Origin: an uncultured Roseburia sp.
GTDB taxonomy: Bacteria; Bacillota; Clostridia; Lachnospirales; Lachnospiraceae
Length of the DNA: 64,000 nt
Assembly: GCA_934317215.1 (NCBI GenBank)
Contig: CAKREH010000005.1
Span: 62,001 to 126,000, forward strand
Direction of reading: 5' to 3'
The notes beneath the pieces are model-generated. The model was not told the DNA's origin and ran no database searches. It saw only the letters and a list, made by a program, of their open reading frames with translations. This document shows, piece by piece, positions 61,472 to 64,000 of the stretch. Every line of letters starts with the position of its first letter. Positions within the stretch are counted from its first letter, which is position 1. The position numbers and the translations under genes are program-made.

Positions 61472-63399
61472 TGGCAGAAAAGAATACCAAACCGGTTCCG
61501 GGACCGGGCGGCAGAGGTCCAAAAGGTCCGCGCCCGAAAGTTGAAAATCCGGGAAAATTATTTATGCGTCTGCTCGCTTATATCATGAAAAATTATGCAG
61601 TGCACTGTATTCTCGTCGTGATCTGCATCTTTATTACCGTACTCGCCAGTGTACAGGGTACCTGGTTTATGCAGACTCTGATCGACGGCTATATCCTGCT
61701 GCTCATCGGTCAGGCAGATCCTGACTTTTCCGGTCTGCTGCACGCTATCATGCGCGTTGCCATTTTCTACCTGATCGGAGCACTTGCTTCCTATATATAC
61801 ACACGCATCATGGTAAATGTTTCCCAGGGTACCTTAAAGAATCTGCGTGATGACATGTTCACCCATATGGAAGAACTTCCGATCCGCTACTTTGACACGC
61901 ACTATCACGGAGATATCATGTCCACTTATACGAACGATATCGATACGCTCCGCCAGATGATCAGCCAGAGTATGCCGCAGTTTTTAAACAGTATCATCAC
62001 CATTGTCAGCGTATTTGTCAGCATGCTGCTCTTAAATGTTCCCCTGACGATCGTAACACTCCTGATGATCGGTGTCACACTGTTTGCCACCAAAAAGATC
62101 GGTGCACTCAGTGCCAAATACTTTATCGCACAGCAGAAGGATATCGCAGCCGTCAATGGCTATATCGAAGAAATGATGAACGGTCAGAAAGTTGTAAAGG
62201 TCTTTACGCATGAGGAAGAAAGTATTGAAAACTTTAACAAATTAAATGACCAGCTTTTCCACAGTGCGGACAATGCCAATAAGTTTGGTAACATTCTTAT
62301 GCCGGTCAACGCACAGATCGGTAACATCAGCTATGTGCTCTGCGCTTTAGTCGGCGGCGTGCTCGCCTTAAACGGTGTTGGCGGCTTTACCCTTGGCAAA
62401 CTTGCAAGTTTCCTTACCTATAATAAGAGTTTCAGCCAGCCGGTCAACCAGCTTAGTATGCAGCTCAACAATATCGTCATGGCACTTGCCGGTTCCGAGC
62501 GTATCTTTAAACTGCTCGACGAAAAACCGGAAACGGACGACGGCTACGTTACTCTTGTTCGCGCCAGAAAAGAAAACGGTCAGATCGTTGAATCAAAAGA
62601 ACGCACCGGTATGTGGGCATGGAAACATACCCATCAGGCAGACGGCAGTGTCGATTATATCGAGCTGAAAGGTGACGTGGTCTTTGATGATGTCGATTTC
62701 GGTTATAATCCGGATAAGATCGTGCTCCACAATGTAGATCTCTACGCAACACCGGGTCAGAAGATCGCATTTGTCGGAAGTACCGGTGCCGGAAAGACAA
62801 CGATCACAAATCTGATTAACCGATTCTACGATATCCAGGATGGTAAGATCCGCTACGACGGCATCAACATCAATAAAATCAAAAAAGATGACCTGCGCCA
62901 CTCTCTCGGTATCGTACTACAGGATACACACCTGTTTACCGCAACTGTCATGGAAAACATCCGTTATGGAAAACTTGATGCCACCGATGAAGAGGTCATT
63001 GCAGCGGCAAAACTTGCCAACGCCGACACCTTTATCCATCAACTTCCGGACGGCTACAACACACTTTTAACCGGTGACGGTGCCAACTTAAGTCAGGGAC
63101 AGCGACAGCTTCTCGCCATTGCGCGTGCTGCGATTGCAGATCCGCCGGTACTGATTCTCGACGAAGCAACCAGTTCGATTGATACCAGAACCGAAAAGAT
63201 TGTTCAAGATGGTATGGATAAACTGATGGCAGGACGCACTACATTCGTGATCGCCCACCGCCTCTCCACAGTCAAAAACAGTGACTGCATCATCGTATTA
63301 GAGCAGGGACGCGTCATCGAGCGTGGCAGCCATGACAAACTCATGGAAGAAAAAGGAAAATATTATCAGCTTTACACGGGAAATCTTGCAGAGGGCTAA
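61471..63399 (+). CDS. ABC exporter half-transporter, catalytic NBD
   Basis: 642 residues. N-terminal Gly/Pro/Lys-rich leader, six-helix domain (about 45-330), and an inserted segment, then the ATP-binding domain: Walker A GSTGAGKTT, signature LSQGQ (altered from LSGGQ), Walker B ILDEATS with Glu, and H-loop AHR. Together with its partner it makes one canonical site (its Walker A/B plus partner VSGGQ) and one degenerate site. The site GAAGGAGG lies in the end of the first gene. Downstream are repeated GGGCATAT hairpins. Confidence 0.93.
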   Translation: MAEKNTKPVPGPGGRGPKGPRPKVENPGKLFMRLLAYIMKNYAVHCILVVICIFITVLASVQGTWFMQTLIDGYILLLIGQADPDFSGLLHAIMRVAIFYLIGALASYIYTRIMVNVSQGTLKNLRDDMFTHMEELPIRYFDTHYHGDIMSTYTNDIDTLRQMISQSMPQFLNSIITIVSVFVSMLLLNVPLTIVTLLMIGVTLFATKKIGALSAKYFIAQQKDIAAVNGYIEEMMNGQKVVKVFTHEEESIENFNKLNDQLFHSADNANKFGNILMPVNAQIGNISYVLCALVGGVLALNGVGGFTLGKLASFLTYNKSFSQPVNQLSMQLNNIVMALAGSERIFKLLDEKPETDDGYVTLVRARKENGQIVESKERTGMWAWKHTHQADGSVDYIELKGDVVFDDVDFGYNPDKIVLHNVDLYATPGQKIAFVGSTGAGKTTITNLINRFYDIQDGKIRYDGININKIKKDDLRHSLGIVLQDTHLFTATVMENIRYGKLDATDEEVIAAAKLANADTFIHQLPDGYNTLLTGDGANLSQGQRQLLAIARAAIADPPVLILDEATSSIDTRTEKIVQDGMDKLMAGRTTFVIAHRLSTVKNSDCIIVLEQGRVIERGSHDKLMEEKGKYYQLYTGNLAEG

Positions 63400-63427
63400 G
63401 TATACTATTAATAAGGTGCTTTCATCA

Positions 63428-63598
63428 TTTTGGGCATATAGATAATTTTCTTTCGCTGTATGCCCAAAATTAAAGTCAAAATCCAGATTTTTTATGATTT
63501 TGTACAAAAAACGGGCATATATAAAGCAAGAACTTTATATATGCCCATTTTAGTCTCCATTTTTGGTCATAATTACAACTTTTTCTTTCTATATGCCC
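63428..63598. repeat. set of GGGCATAT inverted repeats after the exporter genes
   Basis: Three places share the octamer: TTTTGGGCATA (63428-63438) pairs with TATGCCCAAAA (63459-63469); GGGCATATATAAAG (63513-63526) pairs exactly with CTTTATATATGCCC (63533-63546); and a lone ATATGCCC at 63591-63598. The first is followed by T/A-rich sequence. They may be terminators plus a repeated element; no gene was found in 63400-63670. Confidence 0.7.
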
Positions 63599-63670
63599 AA
63601 TCGCCTGCAGCTTCCCACACAAACCCTCTGGTATCCGTAGATAAAACAGGATACAGACACGACAGTCATC

Positions 63671-64000
63671 TTATGCACCCGGACTCACCTGTTTTTTCTT
63701 CCACGGCAGAACGATATGCTCCGGCAGGTGTCCTTTCACAGTCTCTGCTCCGGAACAGATCTTGTCTGCACAGCACAGGATCCAGCCTTCCATATATTTT
63801 GGCGGAACGATATTTAATGGAAACATGTGGCATTTTATCATATCTTTCTCTATCTCGTTCAGATCTGGGATATCACGGACGGCATTCTCACATGCCTTTT
63901 TTGCGTGATGGAATCCATGCCATTTATGTGACGCATCCTTCTCATGCCAGTCGTACAAAAAATAATCATGTAACAGTGCACCGCGGATCAGCGAATGGAT
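63671..64000 (-). CDS. HD-domain phosphohydrolase, N-terminus cut by window edge
   Basis: 110 codons, open to the right edge. On the minus strand the frame reads IHSLIRGALLHDYFLYDWHE, a typical HD motif (His-Asp), followed by WHGFHHAKKA (another metal-binding His), and later LCCADKICSGAETVKGHLPEH. Probably an HD-family phosphohydrolase of the small single-domain type. No start codon is in view. It points toward the exporter genes (convergent). Confidence 0.75.
   Translation of the reverse strand: MHSLIRGALLHDYFLYDWHEKDASHKWHGFHHAKKACENAVRDIPDLNEIEKDMIKCHMFPLNIVPPKYMEGWILCCADKICSGAETVKGHLPEHIVLPWKKKQVSPGA

Overview
The window looks like the chromosome of a low-to-moderate GC anaerobic Firmicute of the family Lachnospiraceae, most like Roseburia/Agathobacter. 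The evidence is gene content and order rather than any rRNA marker: a clostridial murE-priA-def-fmt-rsmB-rlmN-stp-prkC-rsgA-rpe-thiN operon, a dnaG-rpoD-trmK operon, an oxygen-independent ribonucleotide reductase (nrdD, nrdG, nrdR), a flagellin lysine methylase, an AraR-type regulator and a DnaJ/DUF5685/zinc-ribbon cluster. No rRNA operon, CRISPR array, intact prophage or intact insertion sequence was seen. Almost all genes from 1 to 59.6 kb are on the minus strand. The plus-strand exceptions are a CmpB-like membrane protein plus pyrBI (30.4-32.3 kb), a 43-residue small gene (50.25 kb) and the ABC exporter pair (59.7-63.4 kb).

Layout. 1-6 kb: a truncated nicotinate phosphoribosyltransferase, a MoxR-type ATPase with its VWA-like partner, an interrupted small reading frame, a 330 bp inverted-repeat element, a leucine-rich-repeat protein and a CobW-like GTPase. 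6-12 kb: an M14 peptidase with peptidoglycan-binding and LysM modules, a membrane alpha/beta hydrolase, and a fusion of a LacI-type sugar-binding domain to a GGDEF domain. 12-17 kb: efp, rpiB, yqeG, nrdR, a PRC-barrel protein, ychF and the decayed tail of a phage-type integrase. 17-30 kb: the long housekeeping operon for peptidoglycan, replication restart, translation, rRNA modification and Ser/Thr phosphosignalling. 30-37 kb: pyrBI, the DnaJ cluster, RNase P RNA, a TGS/uridine-kinase-like protein and trmK. 37-45 kb: rpoD, dnaG, a second palindromic element beside a partly duplicated dgt 3' end, dgt, a lone (p)ppGpp synthetase-like protein, a secreted fibronectin-type protein and two tRNA-Leu genes. 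45-59 kb: a five-domain GGDEF-EAL protein, a methyltransferase, an amidase, the 43-residue gene, and an araR-nrdG-(membrane protein)-fliB group, then rnhA, ydcF, a zinc-ribbon protein, a ZIP transporter, a thioesterase and nrdD. 59-64 kb: a MarR regulator divergent from a heterodimeric ABC exporter, a run of GGGCATAT hairpins and a truncated HD-domain protein.

Regulatory links readable from the DNA: the nrdD promoter carries a perfect NrdR-type palindrome between its -35 and -10 elements, and nrdR is in the same window. A palindrome just downstream of the exporter -10 is the likely MarR operator. pyrBI has a strong promoter whose start lies in a nine-A run, followed by a hairpin ahead of the ribosome binding site. 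The two tRNA-Leu genes share one near-consensus promoter and a terminator, and one has the anticodon AAG, which is rare in bacteria.

The less ordinary items are: the sugar-sensor/GGDEF fusion with an inverted repeat in its promoter region; the 43-residue gene with its own promoter, ribosome binding site and structured terminator; three kinds of small palindromic elements, one flanked by a 13 bp direct repeat that carries the ribosome binding site of the next gene; the integrase relic; and tRNA-Leu(AAG). No clearly new multi-gene defence or mobile system was recognised.
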